Positions 10,052-19,066 are shown, counted from the stretch's first letter. The stretch is 64,000 bases of DNA from an uncultured Bacteroides sp. (GCA_944319875.1 CALUFR010000017.1:28520-92519); one strand, 5' to 3'. Program-made: numbers and translations. The notes: generated by a model from the sequence alone, not told the origin.

Positions 10052-11233
10052 CTATTCAAATAAGACATCTTTACAAAGTTCATACCCGCAAACCATCATC
10101 CGCGGAATATGGAAAGGCCCTTTAAACAGGTTACCTTTAGCCGGCTGAGCCACCGTACCGTCACGATGGAGATAACCATACCACTCACCATACTCCTTAT
10201 CCGGGAAGTGAGCATAAGTCCAATCACTGATCTGCTTATGCATCTCCAGATATTTCTCATCCTTTGTGGCTTGATAGGCATATAAAGTGGCAATGATGGC
10301 TTCGGTCTGCGGCCACCAGAACTTCATGTCCTGCGAATAATCCTGTACGGGGAAGTTACGGCAATCGCGGAAATTAATGATACCGCCATATTCCTTATCC
10401 CAGCCCCAATCCCAGGACCATTCCAGTATCTGAAGGGCCATCTGCACCAATTCTTTGTCCCAACCACGGTGACGGGCTTCTTCCATAATGAACCAAGAGG
10501 TCTCGATACAATGTCCGGGATTAATGAGACGTCCGTTGCAGGTATCAATGAACTCTCCTTCAGGTCCCACCATCTCGAGCACTGCCTTGAACTCAGGGTG
10601 CATGAAATAACGACGGATGGCAGACAGAGAGTCGTCAATCTGCTTATCCAATACAGGATCGGCAATGGCGGCCCTCACACGGGAAGCCGTATTGATGAGT
10701 ATCATCGTAATGGAATGACCGCGCGACTGCAATGTCGGCAGGTATTTAGGCTCCAGAAATCCGGGAGTCGTCAAGAACCTCTGAATGCGCTTGAACAAAT
10801 CCAAAGCTTTCAAAGCGTAAGTCTGATCGCCCGACGCAATCGAATACTCGGACATCGCAATGGCGGCAAAACATTCGGAGAACACATAGCGACGCTTGCG
10901 CAAGGGATGGCCATCACCTGTCACTTCGAAAAACATGTGACCGTCCGTATCCACACAATGCCGCTCGATAAAGTCAATGCAACTTTTAGAGACAGCCAGC
11001 CATTCCGGATTTTTCTCCACATGATTATAAGCAAAGACTGCAATAAATCCAAAACGGCCTTGAAACCAAACCGACTTAGTAGTATCCATCAGACGTCCTT
11101 CTCGATCCACACATGTGTACACGCCGCCATGCTGACGATCCCAACCATGCTCCAACCAGAACGGCATAATGTTTTCCTGAAGTTCACGCTTATAGGCAGA
11201 AGCCCATGTACTCAAATAATCTTTTACCTCCAT
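10052..11233 (-). CDS. nanE: N-acylglucosamine 2-epimerase (ManNAc to GlcNAc)
   Basis: Cytosolic (alpha/alpha)6-barrel epimerase of 393 residues, of the renin-binding-protein/AGE family used in Bacteroides instead of the ManNAc kinase/ManNAc-6-P epimerase route. It converts ManNAc released by the lyase to GlcNAc. Visible conserved elements: FQGRFGF (57-63), RGHSIT with His173, NPGHCIE with His241, FWWPQTEA (305-312) and FKGPFHIPR with His375; histidines of this kind are the catalytic bases in the family. It starts 5 bases after the lyase stop and precedes SusC. Codon use and GC are like the lyase and transporter genes and unlike the downstream SusC block. Confidence 0.93.
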   Translation of the reverse strand: MEVKDYLSTWASAYKRELQENIMPFWLEHGWDRQHGGVYTCVDREGRLMDTTKSVWFQGRFGFIAVFAYNHVEKNPEWLAVSKSCIDFIERHCVDTDGHMFFEVTGDGHPLRKRRYVFSECFAAIAMSEYSIASGDQTYALKALDLFKRIQRFLTTPGFLEPKYLPTLQSRGHSITMILINTASRVRAAIADPVLDKQIDDSLSAIRRYFMHPEFKAVLEMVGPEGEFIDTCNGRLINPGHCIETSWFIMEEARHRGWDKELVQMALQILEWSWDWGWDKEYGGIINFRDCRNFPVQDYSQDMKFWWPQTEAIIATLYAYQATKDEKYLEMHKQISDWTYAHFPDKEYGEWYGYLHRDGTVAQPAKGNLFKGPFHIPRMMVCGYELCKDVLFE

Positions 11234-11238
11234 AATGT

Positions 11239-12156
11239 TCAGAATTTATTGCATCGTTCAAAGAAATGGATGGATTCAAGTTCTGCCTTCATGCGCGCTT
11301 CTTCCTCGTCTGTCATATTCTGGAACGGAGTACGGTTCTTGCCCAAATCAAGACCGATCAGTTTCATGATACGTTTTCCTGCGACAATATTGCCACGATA
11401 ATGACAAATCACATTGATGACCTCCTGCGAGAAATTCTGCAACTCGCGAGCCTTTTCGATATCGCCCGCCTTCCATGCGTCAAGGATGCCCACTAAATTG
11501 ATACCGTTATAATTGGTAGTCCCCCCGATGCCGCCTTGAGCGCCTCCCATTGCCAAAGACGGGAGAATGGTTTCGTCCTGTCCATGAAGCATGTCGTACT
11601 TACCATTCTTGTAGAGACGGCATTGGTTATATTCATAAAGGCTTTCATAGGTATATTTAATGCCTGCAAAATTAGGAATGCGGCCATCTACGGCTTTCAG
11701 CAATTCAACCATAGGCAGGAAGGCACCGTTGAATGCCGGAATATGGTAATAGTAGAAAGGCAAATCGGGAGCACCGGCCGCAATTTCCTCGCAATACTTG
11801 ACCAGTTCTTCAATGCGTCCGATTTTCGGAAAAGGAGGAGCCATGGCACCAATGCCCCAGGCACCAATTTTCCGGGCATGTTCCGCCAACATTCTGCTTG
11901 CTTTGACACAACAGCTCCCGACATGGACTATCACTTTGAATCCCTCCGGTGCCACTTCCATCCAACGTTCAGCCAGTTTCATACGTTCGTCTTCGGTCAG
12001 CATATAGCCTTCGCCGGAAGAACCATTTATAAAGACTCCTTTCAAGCCGTTTTTCTGCAACATCTTGGCATAAGCCTCGATAGGCTCGTAATTCACTTCT
12101 CCATTTTCGTAAAAAGGAGTAAACGGTGCATCAATCAATCCGATAATTTTTTCCAT
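11239..12156 (-). CDS. nanA: N-acetylneuraminate lyase
   Basis: Class I aldolase of the DHDPS/NAL superfamily that splits sialic acid into ManNAc and pyruvate. Counting from the GTG-initiated longer frame, it shows GSSGEG (48-53, pyruvate carboxylate binding), the catalytic Tyr region FYYYHIP (137-143) and the Schiff-base Lys170 in AGIKYT. I start at the ATG at 12156; the longer frame begins with GTG at 12165, only nine bases before. Located between the transporter and the epimerase in a tight leftward operon. Called nanL in B. fragilis literature. Family assignment is firm; sialic acid as substrate is supported by the epimerase and mutarotase neighbours. Confidence 0.95.
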   Translation of the reverse strand: MEKIIGLIDAPFTPFYENGEVNYEPIEAYAKMLQKNGLKGVFINGSSGEGYMLTEDERMKLAERWMEVAPEGFKVIVHVGSCCVKASRMLAEHARKIGAWGIGAMAPPFPKIGRIEELVKYCEEIAAGAPDLPFYYYHIPAFNGAFLPMVELLKAVDGRIPNFAGIKYTYESLYEYNQCRLYKNGKYDMLHGQDETILPSLAMGGAQGGIGGTTNYNGINLVGILDAWKAGDIEKARELQNFSQEVINVICHYRGNIVAGKRIMKLIGLDLGKNRTPFQNMTDEEEARMKAELESIHFFERCNKF

Positions 12157-12180
12157 AACTCGCACTATTTTAAAGATTTA

Positions 12181-13449
12181 TCATTCTACATTATCCGTTT
12201 GAGGACGAAGGAAATACAACTGCAATCCCAATGCCACCAGTACGACTATACTCAACAGCGCAAATCCAAGTCCCAGATTTCCACCATCCGTCCAACGTCC
12301 TAACAGTTCGGTCACAGCCGCACCGGCAAATACACCGGTCATGTTCATGACACCATACGCCGTCGCACGGTGTTTGGCCGACACAAATTGACAAAGGATG
12401 GGCATATTATTCGCGTCAAAAATGCCAAAACCGACTCCAAACAACAGCCCGGCTCCCACAACAGCGACCAGACTATGTCCAAATCCCAACAATAACAGAG
12501 CCGGAATGGTCATTCCCAGGCCAATCGCACCGGTATATACACGTCCCCGAATATTTCTTTGCACCCAACGGTCGGACAATACTCCTCCAAAAATGACGCC
12601 TATAAAGGAAGACACGGCAATGGTGATGGTTGAAATAGGCCCGGCCTCGGACATCGGGATATTCAAATTTTCAGCAAACAGAGTCGGAAGCCAGTTTTTT
12701 GTTGCCCAACCGGGAAGGCTGGGAGCCGCAAAATAGAAAAGAATAATCCAAAATGCCCATGTAGAAAAGAGAACAGACAGACCACTGAACAAGGAAGGAT
12801 TCGGCTTATTACCAGAGGGCGCAGATACTTTTTTCGCCGAAGCATGCAATGGATTTTCACGCAAAGCCAACATCAAAACCAATGAATAAGCGATGCCGAT
12901 AATTCCAAACCAATGGAAGGCGGAATGCCAAGAGAACATGGCGGCTACCGTCGCTCCAAATCCACCGATAGCCTGACCGACATACAGACCGGTCATGTGT
13001 ACTCCCACAGCCAATGAACGAGATTTTCCCGGATGCCAATCTGCAATAAGCGACAAGGCCGAAGGTATATACAGTGCTTCACTGACACCCATAATCGCAC
13101 GAAGCCAGTACAATTCATGAAAAGTATCGGCATATCCCATCAAATAAGTGACACCAGACCACACAAACAGACTGCCTACCACCAACCACTTACGACTGAA
13201 ACGGTCGGCTATCATACCGGCAACCGGGCTCATAAAACCGTAAATCCACAAAAATATAGCCATCAGGGCACCAAAAGCCTCCGCTTTATTCAATTCTACA
13301 ATATCAACCTTCATAGCCTCCTGCATGGTAGAAAGCATCTGGCGATCCATATAATTCAGCAAAGCTACAACCCAAAGCAGCCCTACCACAATCCAAGGAT
13401 ATATCCTCCTATCAACCCGATTTTCATTCTGTGAACCCGACATAATCAT
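12181..13449 (-). CDS. nanT: MFS transporter, probable sialic-acid permease (NanT-like)
   Basis: Inner-membrane major facilitator of 422 residues with about 12 hydrophobic segments. The loop between segments 2 and 3 reads GMIADRFSRKW, the classic MFS motif, and NYMDRQMLS in the first segment is typical of the anion:cation symporter group that includes organic-acid and sialic-acid carriers. First gene of the leftward operon and directly before the lyase (24 bases), which points to import of free sialic acid into the cytosol. Two Met codons compete (13449 and 13443). A -7 box on the minus strand lies at 13484-13491, inside a perfect 18-bp palindrome. Substrate is inferred from context. Confidence 0.85.
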   Translation of the reverse strand: MIMSGSQNENRVDRRIYPWIVVGLLWVVALLNYMDRQMLSTMQEAMKVDIVELNKAEAFGALMAIFLWIYGFMSPVAGMIADRFSRKWLVVGSLFVWSGVTYLMGYADTFHELYWLRAIMGVSEALYIPSALSLIADWHPGKSRSLAVGVHMTGLYVGQAIGGFGATVAAMFSWHSAFHWFGIIGIAYSLVLMLALRENPLHASAKKVSAPSGNKPNPSLFSGLSVLFSTWAFWIILFYFAAPSLPGWATKNWLPTLFAENLNIPMSEAGPISTITIAVSSFIGVIFGGVLSDRWVQRNIRGRVYTGAIGLGMTIPALLLLGFGHSLVAVVGAGLLFGVGFGIFDANNMPILCQFVSAKHRATAYGVMNMTGVFAGAAVTELLGRWTDGGNLGLGFALLSIVVLVALGLQLYFLRPQTDNVE

Positions 13450-13483
13450 AGTATCATATTTTTAGAGTGTATATTTTCAACGG

Positions 13484-13491
13484 CAAATATA
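13484..13491 (-). promoter_or_regulatory. -7 box of the leftward sialic-acid operon
   Basis: Minus-strand TATATTTG matches the Bacteroides TAnnTTTG element and lies 35-42 bases before the transporter start. It overlaps an 18-bp palindrome at 13485-13502, so a bound regulator would block it. Confidence 0.6.
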
Positions 13492-13538
13492 TTAATATAT
13501 TTCATATATACAAAGTTTTTAATAAATTATTTTATTAA
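13485..13538. promoter_or_regulatory. Candidate operator palindromes between the nan operon and the ROK regulator
   Basis: Two AT-rich inverted repeats lie in the 205-base divergent gap. The first, 13485-13502, is an 18-bp perfect palindrome (AAATATATT then AATATATTT) overlapping the leftward -7 box. The second, 13519-13538, is TTAATAAA-TTAT-TTTATTAA with 8-bp perfect arms. A third shorter palindrome ATATGGCCATAT is at 13559-13570. ROK repressors such as NagC/Mlc bind AT-rich inverted repeats, so these are plausible sites, but AT-rich DNA yields palindromes by chance. Confidence 0.5.
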
Positions 13539-13616
13539 TATCTGCATAAATAATAAAGATATGGCCATATATTTAATTAATATCAAGTAGAACAATACAT
13601 ATATAAGAAAATTCAC

Positions 13617-13624
13617 TATATTTG
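13617..13624 (+). promoter_or_regulatory. -7 box of the ROK regulator gene
   Basis: TATATTTG lies 31 bases before the ATG at 13655, the distance expected for a Bacteroides promoter with a short leader. Confidence 0.65.
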
Positions 13625-13654
13625 TAACGGAACAATCACATAAATCCATGGCCA

Positions 13655-14863
13655 ATGAGACAGCTATTACTTAAAGAAATCGAGATTGGCAGCAAGAATG
13701 CGCTTCTCAAAAAGAAAATCATTACACATTATATATATAATGGCAGTTCCACAATCACAGACTTAGCCAAAGAACTGGACTTAAGTGTGCCCACCGTAGC
13801 CAAATTCATATCGGAAATGTGCGACGAAGGATATATCAACGACTACGGCAAACTGGAAACGAGCGGCGGAAGACATCCCAGTCTATATGGACTGAACCCA
13901 GAGTCCGGCTATTTTGTGGGGGTAGACATCAAAAAGTTCGCCGTCAATATCGCTTTAATCAATTTCAAGGGAGATATGATTGAACTGAAGATGAATATCC
14001 CCTACAAATTTGAAAACACAGAAGAAGCGCTGGAGGAATTATGCCGCCTGGTCAAGGAATTTATAAAGGACACAGAAGTACGGCCGGAAAAAGTAATGAA
14101 CATCTGCATCAATATTTCCGGGCGGGTTAATCCTGAGTCGGGATACAGCTTCAGTATGTTTCATTTTTCGGAGCAACCGTTGGCCGATGTGCTGACAAAA
14201 AAAATAGGCTTTCCCGTATGCATAGACAACGACACACGCGCCATGACTTATGGTGAATACATGAAAGGCTGTGTGAAGGGCGAGAAAGATATCATCTTTG
14301 TCAATATAAGCTGGGGGCTGGGCATCGGCATCATCATCGACGGGAAAATATACTCCGGGAAATCCGGATTCTCCGGTGAGTTCGGACACGTAAATGCATT
14401 CGACAACGAAATCATCTGCCACTGTGGCAAAAAGGGATGCCTGGAAACAGAAGCGTCAGGAAGCGCATTCCACAGAATTTTCCTGGAAAGAATAAGAAAC
14501 GGTGAAACCTCCATTCTGTCTGACAGACTCAAAGAAAAGAACAAGCCACTTACATTGGACGAACTGATTGAAGCGGCTTGCAAGGAAGATCCGCTTTGCA
14601 TAGAAATTGTAGAGGGAATAGGACAAAAATTAGGGAAACAGATAGCCGGGCTCATCAATATCTTCAATCCGGAACTGGTAATCATCGGAGGAACCTTGTC
14701 GTTGACCGAGGACTACATTACCCAACCTCTCAAAACCGCAGTCCGAAAATATTCTCTTAATCTGGTAAACAAAGACTCCGCAATCGTTACTTCCAAACTG
14801 AAAGACAAAGCCGGCATCATAGGCGCCTGCATGCTGGCCAGAAGCCGGATGTTTGAAGACTAA
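13655..14863 (+). CDS. ROK family transcriptional regulator (HTH plus ROK sugar-kinase-like domain)
   Basis: 402-residue protein with an N-terminal winged-helix DNA-binding part (about residues 22-75: STITDLAKELDLSVPTVAKF), then a two-lobed ROK domain. The ROK zinc site is clear: GHVNAF followed by CHCGKKGCLE. A nucleotide/sugar-binding Asp-containing stretch (CIDNDTRAM) and SWGLGIGIII are present, so kinase activity is not excluded. It is transcribed away from the sialic-acid operon and is the obvious candidate to control it, probably as a repressor released by ManNAc, GlcNAc or a derivative; the ligand is inference. A 12-bp hairpin terminator separates it from the convergent Wzz gene. Confidence 0.9.
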   Translation: MRQLLLKEIEIGSKNALLKKKIITHYIYNGSSTITDLAKELDLSVPTVAKFISEMCDEGYINDYGKLETSGGRHPSLYGLNPESGYFVGVDIKKFAVNIALINFKGDMIELKMNIPYKFENTEEALEELCRLVKEFIKDTEVRPEKVMNICINISGRVNPESGYSFSMFHFSEQPLADVLTKKIGFPVCIDNDTRAMTYGEYMKGCVKGEKDIIFVNISWGLGIGIIIDGKIYSGKSGFSGEFGHVNAFDNEIICHCGKKGCLETEASGSAFHRIFLERIRNGETSILSDRLKEKNKPLTLDELIEAACKEDPLCIEIVEGIGQKLGKQIAGLINIFNPELVIIGGTLSLTEDYITQPLKTAVRKYSLNLVNKDSAIVTSKLKDKAGIIGACMLARSRMFED

Positions 14864-14875
14864 TCAGCAAAAAAA

Positions 14876-14926
14876 AGAGTGTGTCAAAATGAAAAAACAC
14901 CATCATCTTGACACACTCTCTCAACT
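14876..14926. terminator. Bidirectional terminator hairpin between ROK gene and Wzz gene
   Basis: Perfect 12-bp inverted repeat AGAGTGTGTCAA (14876-14887) and TTGACACACTCT (14908-14919), 20-nt loop, with an A-run on the left side that reads as a T-run for the leftward Wzz transcript. It lies between the convergent stops at 14863 and 14937. Confidence 0.8.
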
Positions 14927-14936
14927 TTCTCAAGAA

Positions 14937-16049
14937 TCATTCTTTCGGCTTACGCCATCCCTGCCACAAATCTTTCACAAACAAAATCCAACCTACACAA
15001 CCGACGCCCGCTAAAAAGACAAACCCAATCAAAATCATTATCTTATTGGGCTTGGATGCACGGAGGGGTACCGTAGCCGGCTGAACGACAGTATACACAG
15101 GAGTAATTTCCTGCACTTTGGCTTTAGCCATCTGCAACTGCTGAGACACCTGTGTGTAAACTTGATAGGCAAGGTTCATTTCATTCTGCAAACGTTCCTG
15201 CTCAGCCATATAACTCCTCAGAATAATATTCTGATTGGCATCCACGAATTGAGCATATTTCTGTTGCGCCTGCTCATAATCGGCTTTAGCCTCCGCATAG
15301 AGATGTTCGGTAAAAGCCAAGTCGTGACGTGCCTTGTTGGTGCGATAATCAGTAATATAATTCTGCAAGCGATGCATCACCGTATCCGTGATTTGAGCAG
15401 AGATTACCGGGTCTTGCATGGTCACGGATAAGGTTGTCACGCCCGTTTTCTTATCCACGGAAACCGAAATCCGACCACTCAAAGCTTTTGCTATCCGGTC
15501 TGCGTCCGGAGTCAAACGGGAAGGGTCGATCGGAGCGTCTTTATCTTCCACTTCTTTCTCCTTAAACAGGGAAACGGTCCAGCCTATCAGTTTGAATGGC
15601 GCGGAGATGACACTGCTCCACCACGGAGAGCGCTGATATTCATCCAAATATGCATACAGCGTAGTATCTATTTTCTCTTTGCTGTCCTTTATCTTTACAT
15701 CAAATAAATCGACAAGAAAGGGAGTGGAACTTACAATGTCGGGATATAGTTCGGGAGACAAGGCGTCACTTGTAGAAGAACTTCCCAGGTTAATGCCGGC
15801 CATGGCCGCCAACGCGCCCATCGTCCCGCTTGTGCCTCGGCTGGCGGTCTCAGGAGCCAACGTGACACTGGTGGAGTATTCCTTAGGGATACTGAAAGCC
15901 ACAACCAACGCCACCAATATGGCAATGCCGCACGCCTTCAACACAAGCTTACGCTCCGCCCATACTTTTTGAGCCAACTCTATCAAATCGATTTCCTGCT
16001 CTTCGGGGCGAGTCTCAACCACCGTATTTTGTTTCTTATCTTCTTCCAT
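14937..16049 (-). CDS. Wzz/chain-length-determinant family polysaccharide co-polymerase
   Basis: Inner-membrane protein of 370 residues with the Wzz layout: cytosolic N-terminus (QEIDLIELAQKVWAERK), first membrane helix at about residues 38-56, a long periplasmic part with coiled-coil character (about 235-315), the Pro-rich segment VQPATVPLRASKPNK typical just before the second membrane helix (about 337-357), and a short basic tail. Such proteins control polymer length or link the periplasm to the export channel. It starts 9 bases after the stop of the SLBB exporter and is the last gene of that unit; no glycosyltransferases follow, so the pair may act with a distant locus. Confidence 0.9.
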   Translation of the reverse strand: MEEDKKQNTVVETRPEEQEIDLIELAQKVWAERKLVLKACGIAILVALVVAFSIPKEYSTSVTLAPETASRGTSGTMGALAAMAGINLGSSSTSDALSPELYPDIVSSTPFLVDLFDVKIKDSKEKIDTTLYAYLDEYQRSPWWSSVISAPFKLIGWTVSLFKEKEVEDKDAPIDPSRLTPDADRIAKALSGRISVSVDKKTGVTTLSVTMQDPVISAQITDTVMHRLQNYITDYRTNKARHDLAFTEHLYAEAKADYEQAQQKYAQFVDANQNIILRSYMAEQERLQNEMNLAYQVYTQVSQQLQMAKAKVQEITPVYTVVQPATVPLRASKPNKIMILIGFVFLAGVGCVGWILFVKDLWQGWRKPKE

Positions 16050-16058
16050 ACTACAGCT

Positions 16059-18545
16059 TTACTTAAAAAGATTAACCAGCGTTGCCACCATTGTAGCCAA
16101 AGATGCGGCAGATGTACCCATACCGATAATTTCAGCCGCACTCATTTTCTTCTTCGGATCCTTGGCCGGCACTATGATTTCACATCCGGGCTCAATGGCT
16201 TTAGAACTACGCGCCTTCAAGCGAGAGACGGTACCGTTCATATAAACGACGTAGGCCCGACGCTTCTTCGCACCGTTTCCAAAACCACCGGCTTGGTTGA
16301 TATAATATTTCAAACTCTCGCCTTTCTTATAAAGTACCGTATTGGGATACATGACTGCTCCGTTAATCTTAACTGTACTCACATACTCGGGTACGTACAG
16401 GATATCGCCTTCGCGCAACACCATATCGTACTGCGATCCAGGATTCTTCAACGCTTTCTCCAAGTCGATACCGACAGAATAACGGGTAGATAAGTCCAAT
16501 TTCTTCATTGACACGGAATCACCCATATTCACCATACGCATCGCGTCTTCCTTACGACGCAACTCGTCTTCTGTCATCTCACGCATTAAACGCGCTCCGC
16601 GCACATACGCAGCCGGAGTAACACCACCGGCTTTCTTTACCAAATCACTCAAGCGCTCATTCTTCTTGGACAACGCATAACTTCCGCTGAACAAGACTTC
16701 ACCGGCAACGGTCACGTTACGCTGCTCATAATAGGCCGGACTGCGACGGATATACACCTCATCAAACGGCTTCAACCGGAAGTCATCGCTTCCCTCTCCC
16801 ACCAGCATGCCGTCCTTCAGGTTGAAAGAGAAGCTTTCACCGACCGTCAATGTGAAATCTTCACTCTTCGGAGACTTCACACGACGGGCAATCTCCACTT
16901 TAGTAGTGGCGGCAGCCTCCAATAAACCTCCCGCCTGCAATACCAGGTCTTCAACCGTCAGGTTTTCAGAATAAAGGAATGTACCCGGATTGGCCACTTC
17001 GCCGTGTATCGTGACTGTCTGCTCTTCCTGAATGTCATGTATGCTCGGAATGTACAGAATGTCGTTCTTGACCAGAGGAATGTCTGCCACGGTGCCGTTC
17101 AACAAGCCTCTGAGATCCACCTGAATCATTTCATGCGTCAGGTCAGGCTTTTCGCGATCAAGGATCGCACGATTCAGGAATGCGTCTCCACGGACACCTT
17201 CCGCCTTAGCCAGCAAGCTCTTGACTGTATTTGCGGACCCGTCCATCTGATAGAGGCCCGGACGATAAACCGCTCCACGTATCTCAACGCGGTTCTCGTA
17301 ACGGTTCAAAACTGAATCGACCGTAACGACATCACCGTCATCCATACGGAAAGAAGCGTAATCAGCCTCATCCACATTATATATCTGCAACTCACGACCT
17401 GTCTTACGCACCACGCGCACAGCTTTCTTATAAGCATCACCCATAAAGCCGCCTGCATATTCCAGCAATGTCTTCATGTTCTCTTCCTTAGTCAGTTCAT
17501 AGAACATAGGGCGCTTCACATGTCCAAGGATTTGTACCAATGAAATATAAGGATTAACCAACACGGCATCACCATCCTGAAGGCGGATGTCATCCTTCAT
17601 TTTACCCTGCATCAAAAGATCATAGACGTCCAGTTCGGCCACCACATCACCGTTACGCACTACCTTGATATTACGCAGGCTACCAATTTTGTTCACTCCA
17701 CCGGCACTGTACAACGCATGGAACACAGAAGAGAAGGAGGAGAGTGTGTAAGTTCCCGGCACCATTACTTCACCCATCACATTCACCTGAATGGAGCGTA
17801 TTTCTCCTAATGTCAGCTTAACATTCGTGGTGGGAGCCTCACCGCTGACTCCTGAATAAATTCGGGAAAACTCTTGTTTCAGATATTGATTGGCCTCGTC
17901 CACCGTTTTTCCACTCAGATACACGGGTCCCAGTGTGTTAACCAAGATGCTTCCTTCCGGTGAAATAGTCTGGCGAATGGTGGTTTCCGAGGCGCCCCAC
18001 ACGTCGATAATCACCTCATCGCCAGGTCCCAAACGATAGTCGATCGGTGTGGCAATATTATAATTGGGTTCAAACGTCAGATTAGGATTGGAAAAGACAT
18101 TGTGTCCGAAGATTTGTTGAGTCGGGTCTTCTTCTCTCTCCCTATACAAATTCCGTCCACCGACTCCAGAAGAATCTTCCGGCATACCGCCGGATTGCTG
18201 CTGAAGGCTGTTGGCAGGAGCAGTACGAAATCCTTGAGCAGTCTGTTCTCGATTCAGTTGACTACTCTCCTGGTCATTGGAGACACGCTGACGCGAACGG
18301 GTTTCCGACACTTGACCATCCACTTGCCTTCCCTCTTGAGCATTCTCATATTTCTCTTTGATTCGCTCGACCTGCTCTTTCGTGACGCCTCTGCGCATCA
18401 GTTCTACAGTAATCTCCCGCTGGGATTTACCTGTTTTTTGAGCGTCTTTGACATATTGCACCACTTGTTCGTCAGACATTTGCTGAGCCATCACCGCTCC
18501 GCAGAACAATGACAGAAGGAAAAATAGAGTAAATAATCTACGCAT
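16059..18545 (-). CDS. SLBB-domain polysaccharide export protein (Wza-like)
   Basis: Outer-membrane/periplasmic exporter of 828 residues, longer than Wza because of repeated SLBB domains. After a signal peptide (about 1-20, ending GAVMA) comes a charged region with an SHOCT-like stretch (MSDEQVVQYVKDAQKTGKSQREI), then the polysaccharide-export domain (YRLGPGDEVIIDVWGASE) and at least five SLBB units, each recognisable by phrases such as VNVMGEVMVPGTYTLSS, VEIRGAVYRPGLYQMDG, VTIHGEVANPGTFLY, VTVAGEVLFSGSYALSK and VKINGAVMYPNTVLYKK. The C-terminus has a hydrophobic segment (GTSAASLATMVATLVNLF). It leads a two-gene leftward operon with Wzz; -7 box at 18596-18603. Confidence 0.92.
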   Translation of the reverse strand: MRRLFTLFFLLSLFCGAVMAQQMSDEQVVQYVKDAQKTGKSQREITVELMRRGVTKEQVERIKEKYENAQEGRQVDGQVSETRSRQRVSNDQESSQLNREQTAQGFRTAPANSLQQQSGGMPEDSSGVGGRNLYREREEDPTQQIFGHNVFSNPNLTFEPNYNIATPIDYRLGPGDEVIIDVWGASETTIRQTISPEGSILVNTLGPVYLSGKTVDEANQYLKQEFSRIYSGVSGEAPTTNVKLTLGEIRSIQVNVMGEVMVPGTYTLSSFSSVFHALYSAGGVNKIGSLRNIKVVRNGDVVAELDVYDLLMQGKMKDDIRLQDGDAVLVNPYISLVQILGHVKRPMFYELTKEENMKTLLEYAGGFMGDAYKKAVRVVRKTGRELQIYNVDEADYASFRMDDGDVVTVDSVLNRYENRVEIRGAVYRPGLYQMDGSANTVKSLLAKAEGVRGDAFLNRAILDREKPDLTHEMIQVDLRGLLNGTVADIPLVKNDILYIPSIHDIQEEQTVTIHGEVANPGTFLYSENLTVEDLVLQAGGLLEAAATTKVEIARRVKSPKSEDFTLTVGESFSFNLKDGMLVGEGSDDFRLKPFDEVYIRRSPAYYEQRNVTVAGEVLFSGSYALSKKNERLSDLVKKAGGVTPAAYVRGARLMREMTEDELRRKEDAMRMVNMGDSVSMKKLDLSTRYSVGIDLEKALKNPGSQYDMVLREGDILYVPEYVSTVKINGAVMYPNTVLYKKGESLKYYINQAGGFGNGAKKRRAYVVYMNGTVSRLKARSSKAIEPGCEIIVPAKDPKKKMSAAEIIGMGTSAASLATMVATLVNLFK

Positions 18546-18595
18546 ACAATCTGCTTCTAAAATCTTGAAAATTATAGTTTACTTAAATCAGCGTG

Positions 18596-18603
18596 CAAAT
18601 TTA
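18596..18603 (-). promoter_or_regulatory. -7 box of the SLBB/Wzz operon
   Basis: Minus-strand TAAATTTG, about 50 bases before the SLBB start codon. The remaining 200 bases up to the tRNA hold no convincing gene; a reading frame antisense to the tRNA there is spurious. Confidence 0.55.
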
Positions 18604-18784
18604 ATACATTATTTTCAAACTATCAGCCCATTCCTCCTATTAAGTTTCGGAAAAAAGCCAAAAGCCTCTCAAAAGAGATGAAACGAAGAAGGATTCTCCA
18701 ATGGTGAAAGATAGACATCGCAGACATTCTTGAAAATATTTCGAAAAAAAAGGCCAAAGTTTTTTGCAGTTTCAAATAAAGCTG

Positions 18785-18792
18785 TACCTTTG
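18785..18792 (+). promoter_or_regulatory. Promoter of tRNA-Thr
   Basis: TACCTTTG (-7) with a TTTG (-33) at 18763-18766, 18-base spacer. The tRNA begins 25 bases after the -7 box. Confidence 0.75.
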
Positions 18793-18816
18793 CACGCCGT
18801 AAGAACAATCCGCCAC

Positions 18817-18889
<73 letters not shown>

Positions 18890-19017
18890 CAACAAAAAGT
18901 CTACTTATAAATTATTTCTTTCTTATTCCCAATCGCATTTTCTTCATGTGCAACCACATAAAAGGTTAAATCCGGACAGACGGATTAGAAATAGTTGTTC
19001 TTATGAAAGAAATTATA

Positions 19018-19025
19018 TACATTTG
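19018..19025 (+). promoter_or_regulatory. -7 box of the rhamnosidase gene
   Basis: TACATTTG, 41 bases before the ATG at 19067. Confidence 0.65.
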
Positions 19026-19066
19026 CTGAACAAACTTACATCAAACACAAAAACTATAGTAATACC

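Noticed and set aside
10469-11401. 310-codon frame antisense to the epimerase and lyase genes
   Set aside because: Shadow of two well-supported genes; no motifs.
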